A DNA stretch of 64,000 bases from Dermatophagoides farinae (taxonomy: Eukaryota > Arthropoda > Arachnida > Sarcoptiformes > Pyroglyphidae). The stretch spans positions 248,001 to 312,000 of the forward strand of contig NC_134681.1 of NCBI RefSeq assembly GCF_024713945.1, given 5' to 3'. The first letter of the stretch is position 1. Every line of letters begins with the position of its first letter. Below the pieces are notes generated by a model that had not been told where the DNA came from, did no database searches, and worked only from the letters and a program-made list of their open reading frames with translations. A program made the translations under genes and the position numbers. This document shows, in pieces, positions 24,656 through 39,562 of the stretch.

Positions 24656-27374
24656 AATCATATATAATATATTTATTTTCAGGAAATATATAAAAAAAAA
24701 TTCACATTACAATCAAAAACATGATGAAATTGTATACATATATAATAATATAGATTGATTGATCAAATTTAAATTTAAAATTAATTTATAACACTGTCTA
24801 TACATAATAACAATGATGATAATTAACAAATTTAGAAAATTAGAAAAAAAATTTAATCAATACTAATTAAAAGAGATTTGTATTTTTCTATTTAAGAAAA
24901 AAAAAATCACACAATAATAATTTGAAACCGATGATCACCGGTAACATTGTTTATGAATGAAATCAAAGAATAACAAAAACAACAACAAAATATTGTTTTT
25001 ATCATGAAAAAACAAAAACAAAAAAAATGAAACAAAAATACAATTTGCAATCTAATGTGGTTTCTCTATATATGCTCAATTCATCATCAACACACAACAA
25101 TTTATATTCTTTCTATCGACCATTTCCAATATATAAATGTGTCGATTTTCATCTGTATTCGCCTATCAAATAAAATTTCAATTTTTCAATTGAAATTTTT
25201 TTAATTTGTCGGCGTATTTGTTTATTCTTTCTTCTCTATTGTTGTGATTGTTTTTTTTTGTGGTGGTGGTGGTGGTGTTGATAATGATGATGATGATGAT
25301 TGTGGTTGTGGCGTTAATGGCTTAACATAATTACTGTCTTTTTTTCGTTTTTCGTAAATTAAAACAAAAAAAAAATGAAATAAAAAACCTGATGAATATA
25401 TGTGTGTTTTGGTGTCTGTGTGACGACCAGAGAAAGAAACTTCGATCACAAACATCACATCATCCATTCGAATGCAAATATGAAACTATTCTACATGTTT
25501 TATGACTTAAATTTTCAATTCTACAGCTGTTTTAAAATTTTTCATCACTCATGCAATTTGTTATAATTTTTTTAAATGTTTAACTTGGTTGTTTATTAAA
25601 TTAAATTGTTTATATATGATGATTATAAGTGCCATAACGAAAAAAAAATATATGAACAAATCGATGATTTTTATCCATTAAATTCATGATTGATTAATTG
25701 AAAATGATGATGATGATTCAATCAATTTCATCATCATCATTATCATCCTCAAATCATCATCATTCATTAATCAAACAGCTGGAATTGTTTATATGATGAT
25801 GTTGATGTTTAATAGCAGATTTTTTTTTCTGATACATCCACTTGAATTATACATCCAATCACACACATACACACACACACACAAACTTAAACGGTGCAAT
25901 ATTTTCATTTAACATATATATATATAGAATAAAATTGTGTTGAAATCATCTTGGAACATGCACAGAATATTCTTCCTCTCTATCTATCTATCTATCTATC
26001 TATGATATGTGCCATAATAATATGTGTGCATCAAACATACAAATATCACATAATCCTAAATCTTAATGAAGCAATAGCATCAATTTTTAAAATAAATCAC
26101 CATCAAAAAAAAAACAACGACTGCAATAGCAAAAACAACGATCAAAAAAAAAAAAAAAAATTACAACACTGGTGATAAAAAAAAATGACGAAAAATTGAA
26201 TATTAAAAATTCTTGTTCATCGTACCATTGTTGATCATCAATGATTTAAAATTTAAAATTTAAAATTTAAAATTTCATCAATACATCAATGTAAAGAATT
26301 GATTTTTTTTTTCTCTTGTGCACTTGTTTTCAAATAACTGACTTTGATATCATCAAACCATTAAAAAATTTCAAAATTTTATGCCTGTTGTTCAAAAATT
26401 AATTCAACATTTTCTTGGATGAAAAAAAAGGTGAGTGTTAAATTGAATTTTTCATTATGAAAAGAAGAAAACATAAATCTATCTCGTTTTTTTGGAATTT
26501 CTTTTTTTTTCTTTAATTTTTAAAAGCCATTTAAACTTGTGTATTTGTGTGGTTTGTGAGAAAAATTTTAGCTCGAACACACACACACACACACACACAC
26601 GATTGATTCAATTTTAGAATTTCTGTTTGATAAATTCTGGTAACATTGTATCGTAACCACACACACACACACATGGAAAATGACAGATGTTTTTTTCACT
26701 ATTCATTTTTCGATCAAGTGGAAACATTAACGAAATGGCAACGACAACAACAACAACAACAACGACGACAATCAAAACAGAAAAAAAACAAAACAAAAGT
26801 AAAGAAAAAAAATGACTTCAAACACATTTTTGAGATAAATAAAAAATGACATTTTTTTTCTCTTGTTTTCATGTTATTCGGTTAGGTTTTTGTGTGTTTG
26901 TGCATGTATTTTTTTTTTTTTTTTTTGCTTTTATTTAACTGATGATAAACATTTGGAACAACAACAACAACAACAACATTGAAACAATAACTAAAAAAAA
27001 CAAACATAAATGGATTTGAATGAATTGAATCATTTGATCGATTGATGATGGATCGATCAATCGATCGATAGTGTTAAACATTTTTTGTCATTCTATTTTT
27101 ATTTTATTTTATCTATAGATAAATTAATTGTAAAATTGTCCAATTTCAAGTCAGTCATGTTTTTTTTGCCCTGTGATATTTTCACTGTTTGTTTGTTGTT
27201 TATGTTGAAATCCATTTTGATTATCCATCTATTTATTCTAGACTTCTGTAGAATTTTATTTCGTACACATAATCTAGCTATATATAAATGATCATCATCA
27301 TAAGATTTATAATCCGATCATCATTAAATTAAATATATCAAAGTGAAAATCAATTTTCATTCATCATATCAATT

Positions 27375-27406
<32 letters not shown>

Positions 27407-27628
27407 GCTGTTGTTGTTGTTGTTGTTGTTATTGTTGTCGAAATAAAAGTCATATATAATTGTTTTGGATTGATGTACTTGAATTTTATGAGGAGTGGTT
27501 TTTTGGGCAGATTTTTCTTTCTTTATGTCATTTCTTTATTCGTTTTTTTTTCATTTTTTTCCCTTGACAAGTAACGACGAAATATAATATGTTAACGATA
27601 TTCAAAACCTATCATCAACTAAATTGAA
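24656..27628. other. Intergenic, repeat-rich
   Basis: Holds the timm23 3' UTR and then AT-rich DNA with (TTTAAAA)n-like tandem copies at 26243-26275, (AC)n at 26579-26600 and a 64-bp TTG tract at 27375-27438. A minus-strand frame at 25222-25467 ends in a Ser/Pro-rich peptide (YVKPLTPQPQ...) after a possible acceptor, but no partner exon was found, so it is not called. Confidence 0.5.
27375..27438. repeat. (TTG)n microsatellite
   Basis: About 21 units, with a CTG and an ATT interruption. Confidence 0.95.
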
Positions 27629-28707
27629 ATGGCTGCTACTAAACTGGTACTATGTGGTAAAAATAAATGATTCACTTTAACTGTCAAATATATGTTATCT
27701 TTATATTAAACATCATAACTCATCTTTTTTTTCTTGATATGGTACAGATAAAAAATTATTGAAAAAAATGTATTGACAGATATAGGAGAATCTGGATGAA
27801 GAGACTGAGAGAGAGAGAGTGAGAAATTCCCAAATTCCCCATCCATTTGGCTCCAAATTGCCAATTGATGATGATGATTACGAAGACGACAATCAGCTTT
27901 GAATTATAGCACAAATTTTTTTCTCTACTTTCTTTTTTTATGTTGGTTTTTTTTTGTTTGTTCACATCGAACAGAATCGATTTCCGTCAACATGGTATCG
28001 TTCAACATTCCCATCATTAGAGTGTATATTGTATACACTGTATAAAACCAAAAAAAAAAAAATTTTTGGATCATCCAGTCAGTCATTTTGTTATTATTTT
28101 ATTCTATCTTGATCTACATACGAAAAAAGTGTTGCCATTATCATTTTTTTTTTTTTTTGATCTTTGGGCTTCAATGAAAATGATGAAATTTGATCGCATA
28201 GAATCTAAATATACAAAATAACAAAACAATATATCTGTTTCCATTGCATTTCATAAGAATTGGCTTTCTATTGTTATTATTATTATTATTATTATCCGAT
28301 TTATTTATTCAAATAAATGTCAAACATAATATGATTCTTCAAACTTTTCAGATTATTCAAATATCATTTACTATCTATGAATGATTATATTATCTATAAG
28401 AATCTTAAATAGAAATGTAATGTAATGTAATAATAAAAGTTTAAAGAAAATTCTAGAATTACTAGGGATTGATTGATTTGCTTTATTGAAAATTTTTCTC
28501 TCTTTGTTTTCTGTTTGAAAGTTTAATTTGATTCTGGACATTTTCTTCTAGAATTCTAAAATTTGTTAATTATTCACTATTTTGATGATGATGATAATGA
28601 TAATCCCATCTGATTTCATCTCGTTTTTGTTTTTTTTTCGTTTTTCGTTTCAGCAATTCTAAATCATAAGTTTTTATCTGTTAAAGAATTGGATGATTAC
28701 AACGATG

Positions 28708-28741
<34 letters not shown>

Positions 28742-29134
28742 TTTTGTTATTCTCTATGAAGCCTAAGGACTTGAATGATGACCACAATTAATGTGATTGA
28801 GAGAGAATCAATTTAATGGATGAACTGCAATGTTTTGTGTTTGTTCATCCAATTTGATGATTAAAATCAAAAGTTTTTTATGTTTATTTCGTTTAGAATG
28901 ATAATTTATCGAGAATAGTGTTGTGTGTAATTTGGAATGAATTTCTTATATATTTTTTTTTTTTTTTGTTCACCAATCTCATTCTTGCTTTTTTCTCTTG
29001 AGTTGCAAAATTCAGAATCAAAAGAATTTCAGCTATTAAAATTATGCTATGGGTTTTTTTCTGGTGTCGTAGTCGCCGTTTTTGCCATCACGATGATTGA
29101 AAAAAAAAAATTTAGTGGCCAACATCATTCATAA
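27629..29134 (+). CDS. Candidate 61-residue single-pass membrane protein, three exons
   Basis: Three short segments join in frame through plausible splice sites. Exon 27629-27656 (ATG, encoding MAATKLVLC) has a GTAAAA donor in phase 1. Exon 28654-28709 (ILNHKFLSVKELDDYNDE) follows a T-rich CAG acceptor and ends before a GTGTGT run in phase 0. Exon 29033-29134 follows a TTTCAG acceptor and encodes LLKLCYGFFSGVVVAVFAIT, then MIEKKKFSGQHHS and stop. An AATAAA follows within a few bases and another near 29187. The product would have a short acidic segment, one membrane helix at about residues 32-50 and a basic tail. No family was recognised. The weak point is the second donor, which lies in a GT microsatellite. 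Chance assembly cannot be excluded. Confidence 0.35.
28710..28738. repeat. (GT)n microsatellite at a possible splice donor
   Basis: About 14 GT units starting exactly where the second exon of the candidate small gene would end. Confidence 0.9.
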
Positions 29135-32100
29135 ATAAAAAGATCATACATTCATTATTGGATTCCATATTCATTACCATCATAATCAATAAATATATTG
29201 GAATTCAATTCATATAGTTTTTTTCCACTATACATATGTTATATATTGAAATGTCATCATATAAAGATGAGAAAAAAAAGCAATGGGAAAACTATGCAAT
29301 TGGTATTCTATTCATTCATTTCATTTTATTCAAATTTTTATTCCATTCATTCATCGATTCGTATGATGATGATGGCCATTGATTGTAATCATCATGATCT
29401 TGTATAATTCAAAATGCAATTATCATCGAGATTTTTTTTTTGTTCACATATCATCATTATCATTATTATGAATATGGAAAATATTTTTTGGAAAAAAAAG
29501 TATAGAAAGAAATTTCCTGTTCTCCAAATATTTTCAGGATATGATCATCATGATCATCATCGGCATTGTTCCAGTATTGTATGCCTTTTTTTGTATTGTG
29601 TGAATATTTTCATGATCACATGACATTTACTGCGTGGTTGTATTGTAGATGATCCCGTTTTTTTTATTATTATTTTTCTTCGAATGCAGATTCATTGTCA
29701 TTTTCATTTTATTATTTTGAACAAGAAAAAAACAGGGAAATTTTTTTTAAAAAAAAATTTCGTTAATAATGATGCTATAGTATTTGTATATATATATATA
29801 TTATAGTTATGATGTGCGAAAAAAAATCCATTGCATTTTAGTTGATTTTCTTAGTTGTTATAGTTTGCTGAAATGCAAACAACAACATTTCTTGATCATT
29901 TTTTTTTTCTCAGGCAAAATTCTTTGAATACAACAACAACAACAACAACAACAGTTTAGTTGGTACGAAAAAAGAAAAAATTGAGGATGAGAATGTCAAA
30001 GATGTCAAATTTTTGTCAAAATTTTCATTTTCTGCTTTCATCACTCGCACACACACACACACACACATTAGGCACAAATGCATTCTATATTCATCTTTTC
30101 CGGCTTTTTGAATTCAGTTTTTTTTTCTTTTCTTAATTTCTAGTTAAAGATTGTCGAGGCTGTCAATTGTATATTAAATTTTAACATTCGTTTGTCAATT
30201 TCATTGCATACATTTTTTTCAGCTTTATTATTATAATAATAATCATCATTATCAATATCATCATCATCATCATCATCATCATTTATATTAAAATTTCCTT
30301 TTTTCCGTTTGACTTTTGTAAAAAGATTTTGCACATATTCTAAGCCAATTTTACATTCAATGTTGACTAGATTGAATTTTCGTTTTTTTTTTGGATTTTT
30401 TTTTTCGTTGCCGAACATTGATTACTATGTAATTAATTGATTTTATTTTTCCAACTCTTTACAATGGTAATTCGATTACACCCACACACACACACACACT
30501 CGGTGATGATATCCGAAACACGTAAACGTATCACATGTCAATTCAATGATAAAATTTTTTTTTGTTCCATCATTTTGAAAGGCGTTTAACAAAGCTTTAA
30601 AAAAAATTACAGACAATAATCAGCGATTTCGAAATGATTGATACAAAATATATACAGAGGACAAAAAAAAACAATGACTCTTTGCATACACACAAACACA
30701 ATATATTACAACATGGATGAAAAAAAAAGAAAGCTTGGACAAATATTTGTCCAAGAAACAAAATCATCATTATGCTACCGTAGACAAAAAAAAATTGTTT
30801 CACACACACACACACACAGCAAGTAATAGTGCGAGAATATTCTACAAACAAATTTGTCGATTAATTTTTCCGCTGTTGTTGTTGTTGTTTTTATCTCATA
30901 ACAATCCGAATAAATGATTGTTTGGACATGGTATTTATGGTTTTATTTTCACGTTCCTCTTTCTATTATGGTGTTGTCTTGTGTTTTGCCTTGTGTTTGT
31001 TTGCATTACTTTTTTTTTACTTTCGTACCCCCAAAAAAAAAATTGAATTCTGAATAACGGTGATCAAAAAAAAAAAAAATCATTCATTCATTAATTCATA
31101 GTTTTCGATGGAAATTAATTGTTGATTGATTATTATCATCACAATTAGAGAGAGAGAGAGAGAGGTAGAAAAGAAGAATATTCTAATTTTATACATGAAA
31201 AAAAAACACACACACACACACACAGTCGTACAAATAAAACATTTTTTGTGTTTACATAAATTTGTGAAAAAAATGGATATTTAACTTTGAAATTTTATTT
31301 TTCCATCAATTTTATATTCAATTGTGAAAAAAAAAACAAAATAAACAGTGGCATCAACAACACTTTTTCTTTCTATTCTTTCTATTAGTACTGATTAAAC
31401 AATCAATTCAATTTGCATATTCGTATTTCGTATATAATGATGATGATGATGATGATGATGACAAAATGATGAAGAATTGAGACAGAATAAAAATCAAACA
31501 AAAATTCAAATGTCATCCAATGTCGTCCAAATTTTCAAAATCATCAGTATATGTCCTACAAAAAAAAATACAAAAAAATGTAAATGTAGGCGGTATAAAA
31601 AAACAAATGGGTAGAGATAAAAGATTTTTTCTTTCTTCATAGAAACACATTACTGAATTTGTTCTTTTATGGTTTATTAAAAAAGATATATCAGAGAAAA
31701 CACGAAACACACACACACACACACACGCAACACAGAGAGAGAAATCTTGGGCTCAAAATTCTGCAGATGATCCAAAATTTGTTTTGATGCATTAATTTAT
31801 TTTGCACCAATAAATTTTGTTTTCTTTTTTCACTATGAAAACAATTTCATGATTTAGGATGTGATGTATGTATGTATGTGTGTGTGTGTTTTAGATTTTG
31901 TTTAGTCATCACCATGATGGAACGGATCTGGTTTCTTTGTTTCTGGTTTATTTGTTGATAGTACCATTCTTTCTGTTTGTTTAGTCATTATAGAATCTAT
32001 ATGACACTTAATACTTTTTAAATATAATACAAATACTTGTATATGTGTGGGTGTGTGTGTGTGTATATATGCCAATCAACACCATAAACACATTTTGTGT

Positions 32101-35100
32101 TCATGAACAAACATGTTAAATGTATTTGTGAATTTTTGTTTGTTTCCATACTCGTTTTTTTTGTATTGTTTTCTTTTTTTTCATTCTATTGTTTTAATCT
32201 ATGCACACACACATACATACATTTTTTCGTTTTACTACTAACTACTGGTTCCACCTTTATTTTATTATTTTTTTTACTGGATTTTAACAAATCCACCAAA
32301 AATAAAAAAAAATCCATATATATGATATAATGTTGACGGTAGTAATAATGATGTGTATGTGTGTGTGTGTGTGTGTGTGTTTTTTTAATTTTGAGCCTCT
32401 ATGATTTTGAAAACAGAGACGTGATTCAATGATGTTACAGTATATGTATGTAAAACATTGCAATGTGATGATTTGTCTTGTCATCTTCAGATAGAATATT
32501 TAAAAAAAAAACAGAATCTCAAACACTTTTTTCTTTTTTTTTGATTAGTTTTTCGTGTATTTTAAATATCAATTTTATTTTTATTTTTATTTTTCTCATT
32601 CAACACTTTTTTTCCTACCATCAATGAAAAAAAAATAACATAATGATGAACATAATCAATCCGTAGAATGCAATGGAATGAAACATTGCTGACAGAAATA
32701 GCTTAAAGAACCCGAATAATAATGATTCAAACAAAAAAAAAGTTTATTTTTTCAAATTTAAATTCAAAAAAAAAAATTCTCATTGCATTTGAATTTGTGA
32801 TTTTACTTTTGGATTTTTTTTTTTTTTGTTCATGGATAATAAAAGTGGTATTTTTGTCTGTTTCTTTTTGTTGGGTTTTTTTTCTCTCGCTGAACCTTGT
32901 GATCTACATTCAAAAAGTTAACACATGCCATGATCTTATGGCATGTTTTTATGTTGTACATGCCTGTGTGAATATATGACGTCTTTTTTCTTCTTTTTCT
33001 TCTTTTTTCGCTTACATGATGATACGCCATTTTCTTAATTCTAATAACATTTTCTTTGGAAAAACAAAAAAATAATTTGTACAATATGACATTTGATAAC
33101 TTTGAAACTGATTCTGTTTTTTTTTTACATATCTCGTCATCATTTGAGAATTCTGGATTCTGAAACAAGAACAGGAAACAAAAACCCCCATTATTTTATT
33201 TTTTTTTTACTTCTTGATATAATTTAAATGTTCTTAAGATTCATATGATTCATCAAGATGTGATTCTTTTTGACTTGTACTTTATGCGGTGAAAAAAAAA
33301 TTTTTTTTTTCTTTTTTCAATTGTTAAATTTGCCAGAATGTGTGTGTGTTTTTGACATAACCGACCGGTTTGTAAAGATTATCTGATGTTTTTGTTGTTG
33401 TCGTTGTTGTTGTTGTTGTTCAAAAACACATATACATTGTCACTGTTATTCCATGAATCCGTTTGTTTGTCATTGAGATTGGATGGATTTTTTTTTTGTT
33501 CCAGTTAAATTTTTACATCATTTCATGTTCTTTGATACAAAATACGAAAAACAAAACAAAACAAAAAACTTGTGATTGATCATCTGAGCCCAAATGATGG
33601 ATTCTTAACATACACACACACACACACACAACTTTTTGTTCAATAACATAATAATAACAAGAATCATTGTGCCTGGTGTGTGTGTGTGTTTGTGTGTATT
33701 TTGTACCAAAATTATTATGGCTCCATTTGTGTGTGTGTGCAGGGTTTTTGTCTATTTCTCTCTCTCTTTTTTTTAGCTTAATCTGCCTGATAAGACATTC
33801 TTCACTGCAAATAGCATTTGATTCTGATTTCTCGTGTGTCTGTTTTTTTCCCCATTTTTTTTCTCGATTTCAAAGATTGAAATTTTTTTCTCTTCTTTAT
33901 ACTTCATTGTCGGCCATCTTAAATTATTTTTCACCGTAATTTTTCATTTATTAATTATGTTTACCCTTTACTCTATTTTGATATTTGGAACAGAAACTTT
34001 TTGTTCTCTTCATTCATTCAAAGAGAGAGAGATAGATAGAAAACTTTTCCAGAACAATTAGAATGGCACATTGTAAAGGCCATAGTGGAGGCAAATATAA
34101 TCTCATTTTTCTTTTCCTTTTTTTTTGGTTACATTTCATTATCAGACCAAAAATGTTTTAACTGCTCGCGAAATAATCTAAACATGCACACACACGCACA
34201 CATTTATTTGGACAATGGACAGTTTTTTTTCTTTGTCTTGTATGCATAGATTAAATTCGTTCAGACACCACCAACACCACCACCACCACCACCACCATCA
34301 CTGCTAAATAAAAAAAAATTTAGGTTAGAAACAAGGCAATCTTTTTATTTGTTTCTGAGGTTTTAGCTTCACCATTCTATTTCCCTAGAGATAGATATAA
34401 ATGAGCCACTGAGTGAAAACACTCATTACAAAAGAAAAAGAAAAACGATGTATAGTTTGTGAAAAGATGTTCACATTTGAAATACAATCTTTGAATGAAG
34501 AACCAAAAAAAAAAAAAAATAGAAGAAGAAGCCCAAACAATCAATCTTCGATACCATTTTCACTATCAAAAATCGATCAGCAATCGTATAGAGATTGAAT
34601 TGGTCGAATGATATTGATTCGTTTGAGAAATATGTGTCTCTTTCTCTCACTGTGTGTGTGTGTGTTTGTTTCTGATTTTTATTCTGACAATTTTGTCATT
34701 GGATTTTTTTTTTCTTCTCTTTTTTCATTGAGCCATTCTCATATGAACAAAATAAAAACAGACAATTTGTATGATGGTATGTCGTCATTTGTAGAAATTT
34801 ACCAATTTATATTTAGTGGTTGATTTGATTCATATATGAACGGTGATAATGAAAAAAAAACACACTAAACTTAATATCATTTTTTTTATTGTTATCCAGC
34901 TCAATTCACATTTGATACATACATTTACTGATTTGTCGATCATCAATGTATTTATTTGTAATGAATGATAATCATGTTCAATTTTGATCAAAGAAAAAAA
35001 AATCTAATTAAATAATTATATATACTGGAAGATGAGAAACAAAAAAAAATTCACCAATAATAAAGCCTAATTATTATGATAATCAGAAAAAAATAATCAA

Positions 35101-35882
35101 AACAAAATATTCCGAACTGAAGAAAAATCTTAGATTCTGTTCTGATACACATTCTGAAGAATATTTTGGAAAAAAAACCAAACAAACAACAGCAACAACG
35201 AATTCATTAATGATGGATACGAAAAATTCGAATGAATTGAAAATTCCAAATTCGTGCACAAGTAAATGGAAATTTGTTTTTACGTAATCCAACAAACAGC
35301 ATTATGAAAAGTAGACGTCAAACAACAACAACAACAACAAAAAATGTAATGAAAACAGGAATTAATATAACGCAGCTGAAAATTGGATTTAGAGTTAGTT
35401 TAGTTACATTTGTATATGTATGTGTGTGTGTGTGTGTATCTTCCAATTGATGTGTGATGATTCTTGTTTAGATTCTATTATGGAACTCCTCTATTTCTTT
35501 CGTTCTACAGAATAAATACAATCAACATCATTATGATCATGAACATCAATATCGACAAAAAACATTGTGTGTGTGTGTGTGTGTGTGTGTGCCTCTATTC
35601 AAATACAGACACATACATGATACATGCAAATGATGATGACGAACGACAATGTCTATGATGATGATGATGATACTGATGATGATGGTTATGGATCTCAATG
35701 ATTCGTGACTTGGAACAACTATCAATTTTTATCATCAACATGTTTATAAACAGAAATATACAGAGATGTATACAGGTAATTTGAATTTTTTTTTTAAATA
35801 TTCCAGAGAATTCATCATTCATAGATGGCGTTTATATTATATTCTTGAAAAAAATATTCCTAATTAGGTCTAACATACAAGG
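29135..35882. other. Intergenic, microsatellite-rich
   Basis: No convincing gene. Many (AC)n, (GA)n, GAT and poly-T tracts, including a CAC repeat at 34268-34297. Long open frames here are hydrophobic only because poly-T reads as Phe/Leu. A possible small frame at 30140-30418 is listed separately. Confidence 0.5.
30140..30418 (-). CDS. Possible small ORF, lysine/aspartate-rich
   Basis: A 92-codon frame with its own ATG begins MFGNEKKNPKKKRKFNLVNI and continues IGLEYVQNLFTKVKRKKGNF. It then has eight Asp residues from a GAT tract and ends LKFNIQLTASTIFN. Codon use outside the GAT run looks less repetitive than neighbouring frames. A basic N-terminal stretch could be a nuclear signal. There is no recognised domain and no splice support. 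A chance ORF is about as likely. Confidence 0.2.
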   Translation of the reverse strand: MFGNEKKNPKKKRKFNLVNIECKIGLEYVQNLFTKVKRKKGNFNINDDDDDDDDIDNDDYYYNNKAEKNVCNEIDKRMLKFNIQLTASTIFN

Positions 35883-36014
35883 CAGTGGTTTTCAACTATT
35901 TTTTTTTACACATTTGAAAATTGGTTAATAGAAAAGTTCCATGTGAAAGTCAATGTGTCATATTAAAAGAATAGTTTGTGATCCAAATAAAAACCGAATG
36001 GTTGAAAACCACTG
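35883..36014. mobile_element. hAT-like MITE (132 bp)
   Basis: It starts CAGTGGTTTTCAACTATT and ends AATGGTTGAAAACCACTG, giving near-perfect terminal inverted repeats of about 18 bp with one mismatch. The CAGTGGTT-type end is characteristic of hAT elements. No open frame. The immediate flanks do not show a clean 8-bp duplication, so the insertion may be old or the ends slightly shifted. Confidence 0.75.
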
Positions 36015-39000
36015 CTACATACCATACAATAGAATATAGTATATATATCGTTCCAGGATCAAAATATTTTGAGCATACTCATCGTGGTCGTCGTCTTCTT
36101 TTTTTTCTGTTCAGTCTTGTCGTCATCAACATCAATTTTGTATGTATTCTTTTCTAACAATAGTCAAGGCTTTCCTACTTGCATTTTTTTCGTATATATT
36201 TGATCCATATACAAACTAAACTAAAACTTTCAAACCATTGAGATAATGGATATGATGATGATGATGATGAAGATGAGAATGATGACTACAAAATGATACT
36301 GAATGGTGTATTGTATTTTTACACATTTATATATACGTGTATTCTATTTGATCCATCATATATCTAATAATATTACAGATATACCATATATGAAGAATCA
36401 AAAGTAAAAGATGTATATATCAATATTAGAATGGATGGATAGCTGCATTTTGGGAAATCTCCCTATTTCCAATCCTAGCAAAAAAAAAAAAAAAAAAAAT
36501 TATTCCTTTATTACTACTAATGTTGACGTTGGTGTAGCCATCATCATCTTCATTTTTTTTAATAGTAGAATATATCTATATGTTCAATTCAATTATTATA
36601 TCGACCTCTTCCTTTTTTTTTGTTGAAATAATCAATTTTACTCATTCCACGTGCATATATATACATACACTGGGTATAGTGTTGTTTTCATTCAATTTTG
36701 ACTATATTATCATCATCATCATCAACTGTTTTGTTGTTGTTTTGTTAATATACATTGTTTTCATTATTTTGTTCACTGATCATGTTCGTTATCTATTCAA
36801 ATATATATGTAACCACTACTTTTTTTTTCATTTCATTTTATTTCTCAGTTTCCAAGATATAACTATTTTTCCTCCACAACCAATATATGACAATATAATT
36901 TTTTTTTTTTTACAAATTCTGGTACCAGAAATTCCAAAATCCAATATTTGAAATAGAATTGCGCTGGCGCTTACACACGCGTCCATGTACAAAATATATC
37001 CATCCATCCATTTATTATGATGATTTTTTTTTCTGTTGTTTCGTAATGATAGTAGAATCATATAATTTGGTGGTAGTTGGTTGATTGGTTGGTTGGCGTT
37101 TTTTTTTCGCTTACTTGCTTGTTTGCTTCATTCTTTTTTTTTTTTGTTTGGTTTCAACACACACGCTCACGCTCAGCATCATCATCATCATCATCATCAT
37201 CGTCGAAAAAATAACAATAATAATAACGCGCGTGATATAAAAACCCATGAAATTTTTGAATTTACTAGGCACCAGAATCTATGGAAAGATAGATGGATAG
37301 AAAGAAGAAGCACCAACAGCATCATCGTAGCAACATTTTCAAATTCGTTTTTTTTTTGTTTTGTATGTTATCTGTGCATGTCAGACGCCAACATAACAAT
37401 AAAAATTGACAAACAGTCAACAACCCATGGACCGAGAAAAAATATAAATAAAAAAGTTGTCCATTATAAAACCTATGTTTGGGTTGGTGTGTATATGTGT
37501 CGTATATATGGTCGATCGTTCGTTCGGTTTTTGTGTGTGTGTGTGTGAATATATATGTGATGTGCATGAATGAATCAAATGTTTCGATGTGGAACATAGC
37601 GCGCGTACTTTTTCATCATCATCATCATCATCATCATCATAATCATCATAATCATCATCGTCATCATCATATATTTCAAATGAATGAATAAAATGGCAAC
37701 AAATAGTAGAAAATTTAATTCATCTCTTTTACAAAAAAAAAACAAACAGGCAAACAACAACTAACTATTGAATATTGAATTCGTCATCAGAATTTTCTGT
37801 CATCATTATTATCCTATTCATTATGACGCTTGTTATTTATTATTAATGCTGGTGAACATCCTCATCACAACGACAACATTTTCGTCGTCGTCGTCGTCGT
37901 CGTTGTTATTGTTGTTGTTGTTGTAGTCGTAATAATTATCGTAGCTCTTCCCGGGAAACTTATTAGAGAGAGAGAGAGTGAGAGAGAAAGCCAACCTGGA
38001 AGTTTTTTTTTCCTCTCCTCTTTCTTGATTTTGATCTTATATTGTTTGCCTCCTCATGTGGTATTCGTGTGTTTCGATTCTTGTTGATTTTTTTTTTGGT
38101 AATAATTATAACATCTTCATCTTCATCATTATCATCATCATCTTGTCTGATGTGTTTGTGGTCATTATAATTGTAACATTTTTTTTTCTTCGATGGAAAT
38201 GGAAAAAATTGTTTATTTTTTGTTTTATTTCGTTCAAAATCTGACATTTTTGAACAATCGAAACAAAAAAAAAAACAGAATGATTGATTATTTTTGAAAT
38301 CGATTCTCTGTGCTTTTTATTTATGTGTGTGTATATGTTGCCTGTTTTTATTCCATGTTGACCATTAAGAATGAACACATCATCTATATATGTAAGTTGA
38401 ACATCGTCATCATCATCATCGTTCAAAAAAAAAAGAAAAAAAAATTGACCAATTTGATACTTGAATAAATCTTAGATCAAACTTTGCATCCAAAATTTTT
38501 TTTCCTTCGTTTTTTTCTTGTGAATGTTTGATTTGTGTGTGTGTGTGTGTGTATGGGCATCAAAACGACAAAATTGAAAAGTTTTTGGCTCTCTTTCTCT
38601 TTCTGGTGGTTGCATAAACATCATCAATAATTTTTTTCTTCTTCTTGTCGTATAAACATTTGTGAGTGTACAATTTTTTTTATTTTTTATTTTTATTCAT
38701 TTTCCAATTTTTTCGCATTTTTTTTTATTTCCATGTTTGATGATGATGCCAAAATACGAAAAAAATATATGATTGATTTCAGATTATTTGATATTATAAT
38801 TTAAAAAAAAATCATAGAATCATCATCATTATCATCATTAGCCAAAGTTCATGAAATGCAAAAAATTTTTTCAATTAGAAATTCTTTTTTATTCTGTTAA
38901 ATCATTGGATCATTTTATTTTGTTTTTTTTTTACTCCATTATTTAGTTCATTGAATAAAATTGTATTTTTTTTTTGTTCAATATGACCAAAAAAAAACAG

Positions 39001-39181
39001 AAAAAGTACAAACATTGCAACTACTTTTATCTCTTCTAACTATTATTTCTCGTTAGCCGGACAATTCATTTGAAATCAATCAATTATTCACAAATGGTCA
39101 CAGCCTCACAAAAAAAAAACTTGGAACAAAAAAAAACACAGCATAAAAATAAAGTATAGAATATAGAAATACATTGTGTCT

Positions 39182-39219
<38 letters not shown>

Positions 39220-39511
39220 ACGCCAGGAAAACGAATAACCAAAAAAAAAAACAAAAAACAAAAAACATTAACAACAACCAAATGAATATTATCTATAAAT
39301 GAAACAATGGACTATAACGATAACGAACATTGATGATGATGATGATGATAATAATGTAGAGAAGAATTTCAAACGTTTCATTTTCAACTCATTTATACTT
39401 TTTTTTTGTTTTATTCTATCCATTCACAGTTGTTTCTTTCGTTCTTTCTTTCTCTGTATTTTATTCTTATTTTTAATTCATGTACATCGGTATACCACTA
39501 ATGGCAACACC

Positions 39512-39562
<51 letters not shown>

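Noticed and set aside
25222-25467. Minus-strand Ser/Pro-rich frame, possible terminal exon
   Set aside because: Mostly translated from repeats; no partner exon to the right.
36828-37061. Minus-strand frame through a GC-richer patch (MDGYILYMDACVSASAILF...)
   Set aside because: Locally coding-like, but it runs into poly-Lys and has no splice partners or recognisable domain.
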